From assembly GCF_910591885.1 (NCBI RefSeq), contig NC_063274.1, positions 8,413,725 through 8,477,724 on the forward strand: DNA of 64,000 nucleotides. The letters are read 5' to 3'. Every line of letters starts with the position of its first letter. Position 1 is the stretch's first letter. Source of the DNA: Bombus terrestris. Its lineage: Eukaryota > Arthropoda > Insecta > Hymenoptera > Apidae. The translations under genes and the position numbers were made by a program. Below are positions 37,896 to 48,756 of the stretch, piece by piece. The notes below the pieces were generated by a model that saw only the letters and a list, made by a program, of their open reading frames with translations, ran no database searches and had not been told where the DNA came from.

Positions 37896-37920
37896 ACGAC
37901 GACAACAACAACGACAACGA
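37896..37920 (+). repeat. GAC/AAC trinucleotide tract
   Basis: Short CACGACGACAACAACAACG-type run. Gives D/N- or T-rich frames on plus and V/L-rich frames on minus. Confidence 0.75.
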
Positions 37921-38401
37921 TTTCTTCAGGAAGAGGCGAATTCCAACGGGTGGGAGGTCGATATCATCGAAGAAGGGTGACGCGACGGTGGAAGTCAGGG
38001 GGCGACAACGCGAGAGTGGCTTGTACAGAAAGAGAGAGAAAGGCGGAGGGCAGGGCGGCGGTGGGCCTAATTAGTCAGGGATATATCTGGAATCTCATGG
38101 AGGCTGAGTTTTGTAGGCCTCCTTCAGTTTTATGTACGCAGGCGGATTTCTCCGGTGGATTAGCATACAAATCGATTTAAACTCGAGATAAATAGCCACT
38201 CAAAGGCTCCTCACACGGAGCCGACTCCGGGCATTATCTTGTCCACCGGTGAGATTAACGCTTAATGCTTTATACTTTACAGCCAACGGAGCTCTGCCTC
38301 CCCGCGCTGCCTCCTGCAGTTACCACTATATGTATGCTTAAAGTATACGTACCGTCGTTTTGTTGTTGTACTCGATCGAGAGAAAACCTTTTATCCTCCC
38401 C

Positions 38402-38412
<11 letters not shown>

Positions 38413-38438
<26 letters not shown>
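38413..38438. repeat. (CT)13 dinucleotide microsatellite
   Basis: Pure CT/AG repeat of 26 bp inside a longer pyrimidine-rich block (about 38395-38480). Confidence 0.95.
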
Positions 38439-38444
<6 letters not shown>

Positions 38445-41230
38445 TTTTCTTTCCTTCTTTTCCTTAATTTACCTTTCCTTCCTCGCGAAGTAGCAACGAA
38501 GAAGCACCATTCTCTTTCAAACACTGACTCTCCTCTTCCGATTAATCGAAACGTCTGGTTATCGTTGACGCAATATCGAGTCGTCGATGCCCGGATCGTT
38601 TACACTTTACACCCCCGATGAATTTCATGGGAGTAGCGTGCGCACAGTGGCGAAGGAGAATCTACTGGCTAAGCGAGAACGATAAAATCTCCATCTTTCT
38701 CTTCTGTTCGTTGTACGGCGCGATGATCCCCGAAGCGTATCTCTGTCCAGGCCGCTCGTGAACACGTCACAATTAACCGGCGAATCGCCTGGTTGCGAGC
38801 TCTCCTTGTCTCCTCCGCGAGAGGGACGCTTATTAAAAGGGCGAGACTCGACGGGAACCAGTCGCGCGGACTTTTCTTTAAATACGTTTATTAGGATTTA
38901 CGTGGGTTGCTCTTTTTGTGGGATGGGGGAAGCTTTTTGTTTGGCGCACGGGTGTCGTGGATGCGAGAACTCCTTTTTAGCGTCCTGCTCGTTTACGAGC
39001 GCTGGCTCCCGCATGCCGCCGCACACCCCTTCGCGTTTCAACGAATTATTATCGCAAATTTATTCGCACGTTGATGATCTTTCGCGATGCGATCCGCACT
39101 TGCTTCATGTGAAAAGATGCGCGTTCGTTTTTTCGAGTTTGCCGACATTGCGAAAATTTTGTGCGTGCGTGCGATGGTATATTTTTTGATGATTCGTTTT
39201 TTACGATTGGTATTATCATAAGCTTAAACGAATTATATTGCTCGTGAAAGTAAGAGGAAGAAAGAAACATCATAAAATAATTTCCTCGATGAATATTTAA
39301 CCTCCTAAGGACGTAATATTAAATTTAAGCATTCTTAGGTGATACGAAGCTGATGGTTAAATTGAGAACGATGTTTTAGTGCGAGATCGCGTGAATTTAA
39401 TGACGCCACAACGGCGCCGATAAATACGTACATACATATTTCTTATACAATTCGATAGAGACTTCTAGGAATTAAAAATAGTAGGAAGGATATATTAAGT
39501 AGAAACCACAAAACCGCAAGAATATATAGAAAATCAATATTTAATATCTGTCTATCGAGACGATAACTATCTTTTATTATTTTGTCAGATTTTTATCTAT
39601 CGCTGAATATAAATTTTATTTCCTTTTCAATATTCCAGTTTTTAAGAACGTGTTGCCGTTAGTCCACGTCTTTCAAATTCACGGTAGCAACAAGAGTATC
39701 AATTTTCGCGCGAAATCTGCATGTTTCTTACGTTCTTTCGCGGTATTTATGGAACCATCGAGATTACGAAACATTCACGTTCTCTCGTGTCCCGAGATCC
39801 AACGAGCGAACAATTATGACGGGCTGTAAAGCGAAATTTATAGCGTGTCTATTGTGTTCCGTTCTTTGAATCGCCGAATCCACCTCGAAGGTTTATGATT
39901 CCGTTGGAACCGCTAATTTATTCTTTCTTCTTTGAATCTTACGATCTATCGCTCGATGAACGATGTCGCCTACTGAATCGCCTAGAGAAAACGAGTTTCG
40001 GACGGAGCCTCGTAAATGCACGGCTTTGGTCCCCTCTGTTTTATCGAGATATTTCGATTATTCATGATTGCTCAAGGTCTAACGGGCAGAGCTGAATCCA
40101 TGGCTCCAGTCATTAAGCATTAAGCGTGGAACACGTGGACAACGGGGCGTACGAGTGAAAATCGTATACTCCCTTGGAGATTTGTCGTATCGTCTCATAG
40201 CGCTCGTTAATCCTCATCGTTTTTATCCTAATTTATCCCGTTATTCGTAGCTTGTCCAGTTTAATTGGCTCTTGCGCAAACATATGAATTAACCATATTG
40301 AGCAAACCTATATTTTTCTCTCTCAATTTTTCTCTTTTTATTCTGCTTAGATTTGTTTATTCATATTTGCCTTTATATTCAAGATGAATCGGAAGAAATG
40401 ATAGAATTATTATTGCGAGAGATGGCTGTGGTTTGGAGAGAAGAATAAAAATCGTCTTCTTGTATTCTTCGATAGCGCAAAGTTTATTTGCCACGTATAA
40501 GAATTTTCCGTATTTGTAAAATGTTACGCCAATTCACTCTGTAGATAGAGCTAATTTAGAGACCTTTCGTCGAAGAAGTTAGACACGCACGTAGTTGCAT
40601 ACACTTATGTTGTTCGCAAGAGAATTCAAATGACCAACGGGAAAAATTATTGACGCGGATTCTGGAGAGATGAAGTTTCGCCGAAGCACGAAACAGATAG
40701 GATGTTTGACTAGAGAACGACTATGCTGAACATCGGGCCGCGAGATTGTGTAACTTTATCGACGTGTTTCTATTTATTGAAAATTTCCTAGATTTTTTTA
40801 GTGAAACGAACACTTTCGCTAATGATTGGATCAAATTTAATAAACTACCATTACGATCTTTCGTGTGATTTCGATGCGAGCGGCAATTGCCTTGTAAAAT
40901 TTCACTAATAATTGGTTCAATTGTGCAAGAAAATACCGAAATAAACTTTGAATACTTTACACGAAATTTATGCCTAGACCATGCAAGTAATAACGAAGAA
41001 TCGTCGGTGTTTCGTGATAAAAGTATCAAGGTATTGAAAACACGTACAAAAAAAGAAGATAAATAAAAACCACGATTAATATGAACACGTATCAGGAGTT
41101 CCCCTATTTATAGGTTCCCAATAAAACGAGTTATGTCTGTATGACGAATCGTTTGCCACGGCATCCGCGTCTCCATACTTTATCGTAATATTTCATGCAA
41201 AAAACCAATGGAAACGTTTCAGTGCCAGTG

Positions 41231-41239
41231 TATATAAAG
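41231..41239 (+). promoter_or_regulatory. TATA-like word TATATAAAG
   Basis: Matches the TATA consensus well. No initiator (TCAGT-type) is seen at the expected distance, and the following sequence has no supported exon. Listed as a weak candidate only. Confidence 0.12.
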
Positions 41240-43292
41240 TTATTCGACTGAGGTAAAGAGCCATTAGGACAATTAAACGGCATGCCGTTAAACAAGAAGT
41301 ATAAAGACACGGTACACAAGCCATTACCAACAACGGTTCATCTAAATAAACGTTAACGATCGACGATTGTGATACTGGCCCCGACGAGGTTTCACGGGGA
41401 GATGAGCGAAGAAGCTGTTGGAACGTTCGTCGAACGAGGCTCTAAATAATTACTATTACGCGAATCGAGAGAGTCGAAGACGCTCGTTACCTTGATCGTT
41501 CTATTAAGCGGCGGATTACGTGTACGTGATAAATCGATAGAAGTCAGGCGATTCGAGCGGAAACATCGTTCGGGGACTGGATGAATGAGAATGAACGGAG
41601 CGAGGAGGCTGATCTTTTTCGGTCGTTAAAGCCTTGAAAACGCAATAAGAGTACAATGGGCAGCGATCGCGCGCGAGCCCGCTACATACTACGTACGCAT
41701 AAGCGGGCATAAAATCGTTGGTCAGATTCGAACGAGCGCGTTTATTTGATAGTTAGCGTTAAAATTGGTGTCTCGGATAATAGTGGCTTCGCTGGAAAAT
41801 AAGTATGTTATACGCGGCGCGGCAATAATTGCGCGTTTGTATAATACTTCATTTACATTAAGTGAGACATGTACGATGGAACAGAGCTAAAACTCCTTCG
41901 TTACACCCCTCCATCTCTCTGGCTGTTTTAGCAATTACCATAATTTAGTTAATTAAGATGCATTATCGGAAACTGAAAGGTAGCTTAAAGGGTATCCACG
42001 AACGGAGATGGTATCGTATCACCATGCTTATCCGCCGTAACGATACCACACTCGTTATTAAGCAGTTATCACTCTAATTACGTATATGTTTAGCAAAAGA
42101 GAAATTTTCATTAGGCGATACGTGTATACGCACGCTACCGTAGCCGTGCCGCCGCCGGCGATCATCGTTCTTCATTCATTTTTATCACCTGTAATGACAT
42201 ACGGGGAACGTCGATGGTTGGGCCGACTGGTGAATTTGGCCATGAGAAAACACAACGTGGCTACCGGTATCGTGATATTGTTCTCATTAACGCATCCATT
42301 AAGAAACCACCGCCAGACGCTACTGCTTTTTTTCTTTCAATTTTTGCGCGCAACCGTACCGCGTCCGATCACACGCACCGCGCATGCGTGTAGCGGGAAC
42401 ATTTCGATTCGAGTTGATGCCATGAGCGTACGCGCTATGATTTGATTTGCGTATTATCGAATGATTAAGATCATAGCTCTTTTGAACTGAAAGCTAAGTT
42501 GGTTCGAAAGAAAAACGATTCCTATATATGTATATAGTGAAAATATTATTAATCGCAACTGTCCTTATTAATGGCACGATAATTTTAATTGAAGCAAAAG
42601 CTGTATAGGAACACCGTCAGCGAAGACGTGAAACCATGAACTTTCATTCGCAATCCTAATACGCTATTCACTCTATTAATTTCGTATGCAGCATCAAGTT
42701 TCACATCGAAGGCAATCAACATGCACTTTCATTTATCAAAACTATAACATTAAACATCGTATTAAAACGCAGCGCACTTGCATAATTTGCACGCTTTCTC
42801 CTCAGCTCTATTCAAATATCCTTGACCGATGCCCATAATGTAACGAATCGTCTTTCCTTCTTAAATATTTTACTCCAGAGTTGTTTTGACGAAAGGAAAG
42901 ACCTTTGTACTCAAGTTTTGTATAATTCGTGCTGTCTATGAGTATAGATCGATAGTCGAAGACGCCAGAGTTTCGATTCTGTTTCAATTCCAATATCTCA
43001 ATCATACGCATATCTACGTACTCGTTCGCAACGTCGTGCTTGGTTAAGCGTACATACGCGCGACAATAAGATAATAAAGCGAAGGGCGAGATAATAAAAT
43101 CACTGCGAAACGATATTTCCCAACAGAGCGTGAACATAGAGAAAATAATTTGGTCCATTCGTGAGACAGGTGAATAGGAGCATCAATGCCAAAACAGGAG
43201 TGAGAACAGCAAGTATGAAATGTAGAAAGTGGAAAAATTGGTGGATGAACAACAAGATACGTAGAGAAAAGGAGACAAAGGAGAATTCTTGA

Positions 43293-43397
43293 ATGTTTGG
43301 CGAGAGTCTGGACCAGCTGTTGTCGCCGAGCTGCCCGGCACTCCGCCAGATCATCTTCTACGTGGCCTATGGACGCGATGAAAACGATGCCACTAAG
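43293..43397 (+). CDS. GC-rich exon-like island, coding strand uncertain
   Basis: About 105-130 bp of GC-rich sequence sits sharply between AT-rich flanks. On plus, an ATG at 43293 opens 35 codons (beginning MFGESLDQLLSPSCPALRQ) up to AAG|GTACTG; unspliced, it stops at 43421. On minus, TTTTCAG (an acceptor) at about 43416-43410 precedes an open frame containing SGIVFIASIGHVEDDLAECR, which stays open to about 43032. A second minus frame starts at an ATG (43354). All three read like protein. The sharp composition boundary argues for a conserved exon, but which strand is used is not decided by sequence alone. No family is recognised. Confidence 0.28.
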
Positions 43398-43828
43398 GTA
43401 CTGAAAATTCGGCGAAACTAATTTACGAGTGGATTATTGTTATGTAACGCGGCAACCTGCTGATAGCCCGTTGAATAATTGCGAACGAAGAAACGTGAAG
43501 CTCTGCTTCGAGAATTATGAGCCATAACTGTTCCTTTCCTCAGGCTACGTGCATACGAAAATTGTTACGTATGGTTCAATGTTCATAACTGTTCAACTAG
43601 GATAACTAACATACGTTAAAAACGTCCAATTTTCGTTTATTCAGCATCTCGAGAACAAATTTATGACTTTAAACTCGATAGCTGCTCTTGTTAATCGCTT
43701 GTTTTTGAAAGATCCCGTACACGATATTCACGATTAAAGAATTCTCCCTTACTTAAAAATTCTTGGAAGAGGAAACGAAGATAGGGAGCATTCGAGGTTT
43801 GCGAATTAACGTTAAGAAGGGGACAGAT

Positions 43829-44065
43829 TCAGAGCAGAGATAACGATACACCTGTCGGATAAATAATTTCGACTGGTTCCGGAGACTGGTTTGGGTCGGT
43901 TGATTTCTGGCATCGCGAATCGACTGGATCGACTGCGTATCGCCTTACTCGCGTGTCGGCCGCGGAATCGCGTGTACCAACGATCGAATCGTCGACACTG
44001 GCACCGTTGACCCCAACCACGGTGTCTCCTGCGTCCCCGAGGAAGAAGCGCACCAGCCAGACCGG
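43829..44065 (-). CDS. Coding-like minus-strand open segment
   Basis: A minus frame opens after a TAG and ends in TGA at 43829-43831, with no ATG. About 34 of 78 residues are D, E, G, A or V, and codons of the purine-any-pyrimidine type are about 43 percent by hand count, well above what I see in other frames. The sequence reads FFLGDAGDTVVGVNGASVDD and onward. An acceptor with a pyrimidine tract (CTTCTTCCTCGGGGACGCAG) could start an exon about 30 bases in, and ACAG|GTGTAT could end it near 43850. A plus frame in the same DNA is S/T/P-rich and also open. TCGA-type words common in this genome could imitate this bias. Function unknown. Confidence 0.27.
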   Translation of the reverse strand, partial: PVWLVRFFLGDAGDTVVGVNGASVDDSIVGTRDSAADTRVRRYAVDPVDSRCQKSTDPNQSPEPVEIIYPTGVSLSLL

Positions 44066-44113
44066 CTACTTTCATACGTTAGCTGTTAGCTCGCCAGCAA
44101 ACGGAGAATGAAT

Positions 44114-44780
44114 GATCGACCAGCTCGATGTTAAATCGGTAGAAACCGTCCCGGCTAATAAATCTCCACAGATACATTCCCGGCTGTAATACGCTCCCGG
44201 ATGAGAGTTATGTACTATTGATAAGGCATCGCGCAAAACTGTAATTTACGGCATCGTTTACGCGACGTGTAATTGACTATAAATGAAATCGCGGAGTAGG
44301 GGGAATGGCGCCTTTGTGGCGAATTCGATGCTCGATTTTCGGGGTTGAGAACGTGAGAGAAGAGTCGAGGGAGAAAGCCTCTATGGAAATGATTTTACTG
44401 AAAATTTGAGATCAATGTGTACAATAAAACTGTATTGACTGAAAGGGAAGTTTAGTTACGGAATGATTGAATCCGCATATTTGAACGTGAATCGCGGTTG
44501 TGTGAACGAAAAATAATAAATAGAGATTGAACTTCTATCGTTTGGCCAACGACAAGTTTAGGTAAATAAACTTCTACTGTAATGGATAATTGTAAAATTT
44601 AATCTAAAAAATATTATGCAATCTGACAGTTGAATAGAAACCAAATAATTGGAATAAAAATGCAAGTAATAGAAGCTTGAAAAACATTATTTAGTACGAT
44701 TCAAAGTACAGTTATAGACACGACAAAACGAGTAAGCGAGAATACACTGGAGAATATCACTCCGTTGCGCACAATGTCTA
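44114..44780. other. No recognisable gene
   Basis: AT-rich sequence after 44390. Nothing else supported before the duplicated block that starts at 44781. Confidence 0.5.
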
Positions 44781-44844
44781 GACTCGAGAAACTGACGCTA
44801 ACTGGTGTAATGTAATACCTAATCTAGACATAGCATAGACTCAA
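44781..44844 (+). repeat. Diverged direct repeat, copy A
   Basis: About 60 bp including CGAGAAACTGACGCTAACT, then GTGTAATGTAATACCT and AGACATAGC. It matches copy B at 45034-45094 with scattered substitutions and small indels. Related fragments (TAATGTAACGTAAC near 44939, TAATGTAACTAATAG near 45153) suggest a decayed tandem array with a unit of very roughly 125 bp. No protein is encoded. Confidence 0.7.
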
Positions 44845-45033
44845 CTTAGATTTATGCTAAATGAAGCGGCCCACAACGTATACGCAGGTATCGCAACGAT
44901 GAAAAGTCAGCTGAAATTCAGTGCGTAATTGAACATATGTAATGTAACGTAACAATTTACATGTATATAGAGTTAGATCAAACATAGCCATAGTGTTATC
45001 TTGTTGCACGTAAAAATAATGCTATACTGTATG

Positions 45034-45094
45034 GACACGAGAAATTGACGCTTAACTTGTGTAATGTAATACTTGATCCAGACATAACTCAAAC
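45034..45094 (+). repeat. Diverged direct repeat, copy B
   Basis: The counterpart of 44781-44844, about 253 bp downstream. It contains CGAGAAATTGACGCTTAACT, then GTGTAATGTAATACTT and CCAGACATAAC. The order of shared blocks is conserved, which is better explained by duplication than by chance. Confidence 0.7.
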
Positions 45095-45169
45095 CAAGCA
45101 ACTGATAGCGTAATCATGAGTATCACATAGTGGCGGAACTCTAACCTAGCTAATGTAACTAATAGGGAA

Positions 45170-45186
45170 TTCAAATTCAATTTGAA
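45170..45186. repeat. Perfect AT-rich palindrome 8+1+8
   Basis: TTCAAATT, C, AATTTGAA. Lies at the distal edge of the decayed repeat block. Confidence 0.8.
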
Positions 45187-48100
45187 GCAAAATTTGCAAA
45201 CTTAAATATGTCATAATGTCGTTCGAACTTATTGTTAGTCGACAGTTATACGTGATTCGAATCAAATAAAGCAGGATAGGATTGGTACATACATTAATAT
45301 CCCATAACGTACGTTATGCAAGCTAATTTACACAATTTGATCTACGCAACAAAAATTGAAAAGAATAGTGCAACTGTAAAGTACACGTGCGCCATAAAAA
45401 AATAAGAAAATATAATTCTCTTTGAATCATTTACATTTCGCTCTAAAATTTCTTCCTGATTGCAATCAGGCGAGACGTACAACTCGATCCAGTTGCATGA
45501 ATCACCCTATGTAACAAAAAGACACTTATTTCGTGGATATAAATAACAACGAAGCGAGTTTCGTCAAGAGGCTCGATGCATCCTGTAATAAGTTGAGAAA
45601 GGGTTTCACCCTGCAAAGGTAGGCCTAAAAGAAACAGTTCACGAGGGATTTTATATCGAATGGCGGCCCACTCTTCGGTCGCATCTTTCGCGTGATGGAA
45701 CTTAATTTTAGAATGGCCGTGTCCGAGTCTGGGTCTGCCGCGTATAGGTAATGCGTGACACCGTTGAATCGCTGCTACGCGGCAAGGTGTTGAAGCTAAA
45801 GGCTCGTATTTTTGTCGCGGCCAGCACGTCGGCTCGGCAAAATCCTTTCGGCTGGCCTGGCGATAAATCCGTATCTTTATGAAACGACGTCGAGCTTTCC
45901 TGCTTATAAGGGCTGGCTCCTTTTGTTCGGCTAAAACGCTCCACAGGACCCACTTTGCTCCCTTCCTCTTTCTCTTCCACACATTGTACTGTCAGTGGGA
46001 TCAGCGATAGCGAACTCGAAAAGAGTTCCACGTACCAGGTAATTTGGTATAATCGAATTATCCTTGTATTCTTGAGATCTTTTTATCGAATTTCTTCGTG
46101 GACAACGAGACATTAATTGGAAGGCTCGTTAGTAGAAAAGTGATACAAGCATGCTTCTCGTACAAAATTTTGTTCATCCAAAGAATTGTGTTGTGAATTT
46201 TTAAATCTTCGTGACAAATTTTGTCTAGTTTTATCATCTATGTTATTATTAATCTCAACAAATTCTTTCATAAATATCATTTATTAGACACAAATCTAAG
46301 AAGGAGAATTTGTCTGTATACAGTTGTCTTTCTCATAAGAATTCCTTTATTACAACCGGTTGCTTCCAAGCTCCAAGAAGGCAAGTCGATCCTCTACAAC
46401 CAAACAACACCATGGAATCCTCGATGTAACGATATCGAGATTGAAATTGGAACGGGCTCCTATTAGCATCAGCTTTGGGAACCACTGATACGAACCGTTC
46501 CCCAGCTTCTCTCGCCAGTCTTAAAACTACATTGACACACATACACACACACGCATATCATCAGTATCATTGGTGGATTTGCTTTAATAGATAGGGGTCG
46601 ATCGTAAATCGAATTTTGAGATACAAGGAAACGTCGACCCTATCCAGCGAATAAGTACCTCTATTCCTTTGTGAGGCTCTGTTATCCGGTACTTAGGTAT
46701 CCGGTGTATCCGTGTAAAGGCCCCTGACGATCCAATCTTATCGTGACGAAGGGCCCCGGGACTGCTGCGCGTCCTAGGCCCTCCCCACCTTTTCGTATAA
46801 ATTACCGCCACGAATTTCGAAATGCTCCACCTCCTCCGCCTCCCTTTCTTTCTCCTCGTTTTGCGGCTCATTCCCAATGTATCCTCTTAAAAGTGCCGTG
46901 GAATTCAACACATTGTGACTACAGCTCGATCGTGGTCACAGCTCAGCTGTAAGCTGAGGAAAAAGTGGGGATATGACGATGGACAACGATGTTAGTGGTG
47001 GGAGAGAGATTGAAAAGGGCTCCTAATCAAAGAATGACGGTAATCACCGAAAGTAATGACCCGACGTTTCGTAGACCTTTAAAGCCTACGTACGCATCGT
47101 CTTGTGCAACTACGACGGCCGATGGGCAATAAATTGTTGGCTCCTACGCGCGAAACACGATTTCCGTCTCTGTCGAGCGCGTACCAGCGAACAGGACGCA
47201 TCTCCGTCTCCGTGGCCCGACTCGTTTCACTCGTTCCCTTCCGACCGATCACGTTCGAGACACCTTAAGACAATAATAAGGGGGATAGCTTCGTTGTTAA
47301 TGCGTTTCCTTTCTGTGCAAGACGTTCTGGACCGTGACCAATGAGAATAAATTTATGGTGGTCGGTCGGAGCGCCGAGCACAGACTCGTTCGCGTCGACT
47401 GATTAGGGTAATATTTTGTTTATAAACGCCAGCTACGACCACGTGAACCTCCATTGATTCCCTTCTATTTGTTTCTCCGAATCTTTTGAGGAAGCGCATT
47501 TTATCGGCTGTATAACGTAACGAGCGGACAATCGAACAGAGGTGCCACTCGTCAAAAAAAATCTTTTCGCGATACTTCCATGGATGGATACTTTGTGAAT
47601 ATTAAAATTTCTATTTGATTATAGAATATTAAGCTTGTTTAAAGATATGATACAAAAGTTAGGACCGAAAAGTAAACGTAATAGTAGCAGAATTTTTTAA
47701 ATACGACGAGTAATATACCAGTTATGCGTATATTCTCGCACAAAATCTGGCACGTATGTATACGATCTTTGGAATGATACCGTTGAAAGGTCCAGAATTA
47801 ATTCGTGTTCTTTCGTTGACGTGGAAAAACTTGCTACGATTAAATGAAACGTTCCATATTCGCGGCAAGAAAATTGAATGCTCTCAACTATGTGTTGACT
47901 CCATGTACTGCAAAGATATATGTATCCGTCAATATTTCAACGACTTTTCGCGAGGAATTTTTCTCTCCGCGACTATTTGAAAACAAGTACCTGCCTATCA
48001 GGGAATCTAATAAGATTTATAGTAAAGAAACTGAAAAATCTTACAATTACACAAATAATTCCACTTTCCAAATGTGATTTCTGTAATTATATGCGTACTA

Positions 48101-48534
48101 TCATATTGGGGATTTAACGGATTTATTTCGCCTGTATATAAATTTGTTTCGCAACGAGTTTTTAAAATTAAGGGCATGTTCGAATCAAATATCGTGCATA
48201 ATTCATTTTCCTGTTTTTACACTAATACGACGTGTAACATATATTCTTGGAGAACACGTGTGTCTGAAAGACGTTTAGTGCACCGATAAATTCGAACAAG
48301 CGTAACCTCGTTGCGCCGAACGCGTGAGTTATTGTCGCTCCTAAGCAACTTAGACAATGCGGCTAAAACAGAGTGTATGGCTAGAATTTGAATTTCAATC
48401 GGGACGACCATGTAAAAGTTATTTGTAACTGTCACGACGTTGTTTTCAAGCCGCTCGTTCCCCCCGGTTCGAATTGAGAGCTTTTGCAAATGCCAGCAAT
48501 TATTCTCGCTTGAGTTTCCGTATTTTCTAACTGA
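45187..48534. other. No confident gene; long minus frame without ATG
   Basis: A 179-codon minus frame (45443-45982) has balanced composition but no internal ATG, no enrichment of G-first or RNY codons, and is overlapped by a 107-codon minus frame that is equally open; I do not call it a gene. CA repeats lie at 46535-46553. 46.3-46.5 kb is open on both strands without bias. 47.6-48.5 kb is AT-rich. Confidence 0.4.
46535..46553. repeat. (CA)n microsatellite, imperfect
   Basis: ACACACATACACACACACA with one T interruption, in AT-rich flanks. Confidence 0.85.
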
Positions 48535-48756
48535 CGCGTATTGCCCAATCGACTAAGGACAAAAGGATCAAAGGAGATTCTTATTGAAATAGAAGTGCCT
48601 CCTGATGTATTGATATATGTAGATGAAGAAAAGGAAACTTCTTTTCAACCGAGATGTCGTTCGTGCTTTACCTACGTCCGCGGCGTAAAAAGAAACGATG
48701 AGAATGAAAATGCTCTATTGTTCGATATTTGGAATAACTGCGTCAAAAGGAATTGA
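48535..48756 (+). CDS. Unrecognised coding-like segment, ~73 codons
   Basis: A plus frame opens after a TGA and closes with a TGA at 48754-48756. It contains no ATG at all, so if coding it is an internal or last exon or a relic. Its content is protein-like: an acidic beta-rich start (EILIEIEVPPDVLIYVDEEK), a CRSC pair, then an N/E-rich tail (NDENENALLFDIWNN). A GTAAGT donor word lies only three bases after the stop. A fragment of a transposon protein or of a decayed gene is possible. I cannot match it to any family. Confidence 0.25.
   Translation, partial: RVLPNRLRTKGSKEILIEIEVPPDVLIYVDEEKETSFQPRCRSCFTYVRGVKRNDENENALLFDIWNNCVKRN

Larger units (their letters stand above)
35776..43292. other. 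No confident gene; mixed sequence with microsatellites
   Basis: 36.1-36.5 kb is open in three frames (two plus, one minus, 108-123 codons) but none shows a family. The RAC-rich tract (37896-37920) and CT array (38413-38438) are listed separately. A plus frame at 38758-39189 contains a chance-looking cysteine cluster (C-x2-C-x6-C-x4-C-x2-C). 39.2-41.0 kb and 42.4-43.2 kb are AT-rich. Frames near 40.7, 42.1 and 42.8 kb have no coding bias. Confidence 0.4.

Noticed and set aside
38413..38438. CT array considered as a splice-site pyrimidine tract
   Set aside because: No bounded open exon follows it on the plus strand; it behaves as a plain microsatellite.
38758..39189. 143-codon plus frame with six clustered cysteines resembling a zinc-binding spacing
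   Set aside because: The spacing does not match RING, PHD or C2H2 patterns, there is no histidine ligand pattern, and the start is a GTG.
42808..43158. 116-codon minus ATG frame
   Set aside because: Ordinary AT-rich composition without coding bias; overlaps the other minus frames that extend from the 43.3 kb island.
45443..45982. 179-codon minus frame
   Set aside because: No ATG in the whole frame, no RNY or G-first codon enrichment by hand count, and a second minus frame over the same DNA is equally open.
48465..48485. GGTTCGAATTG resembling a tRNA B box
   Set aside because: No A box at the right distance and no cloverleaf can be drawn.
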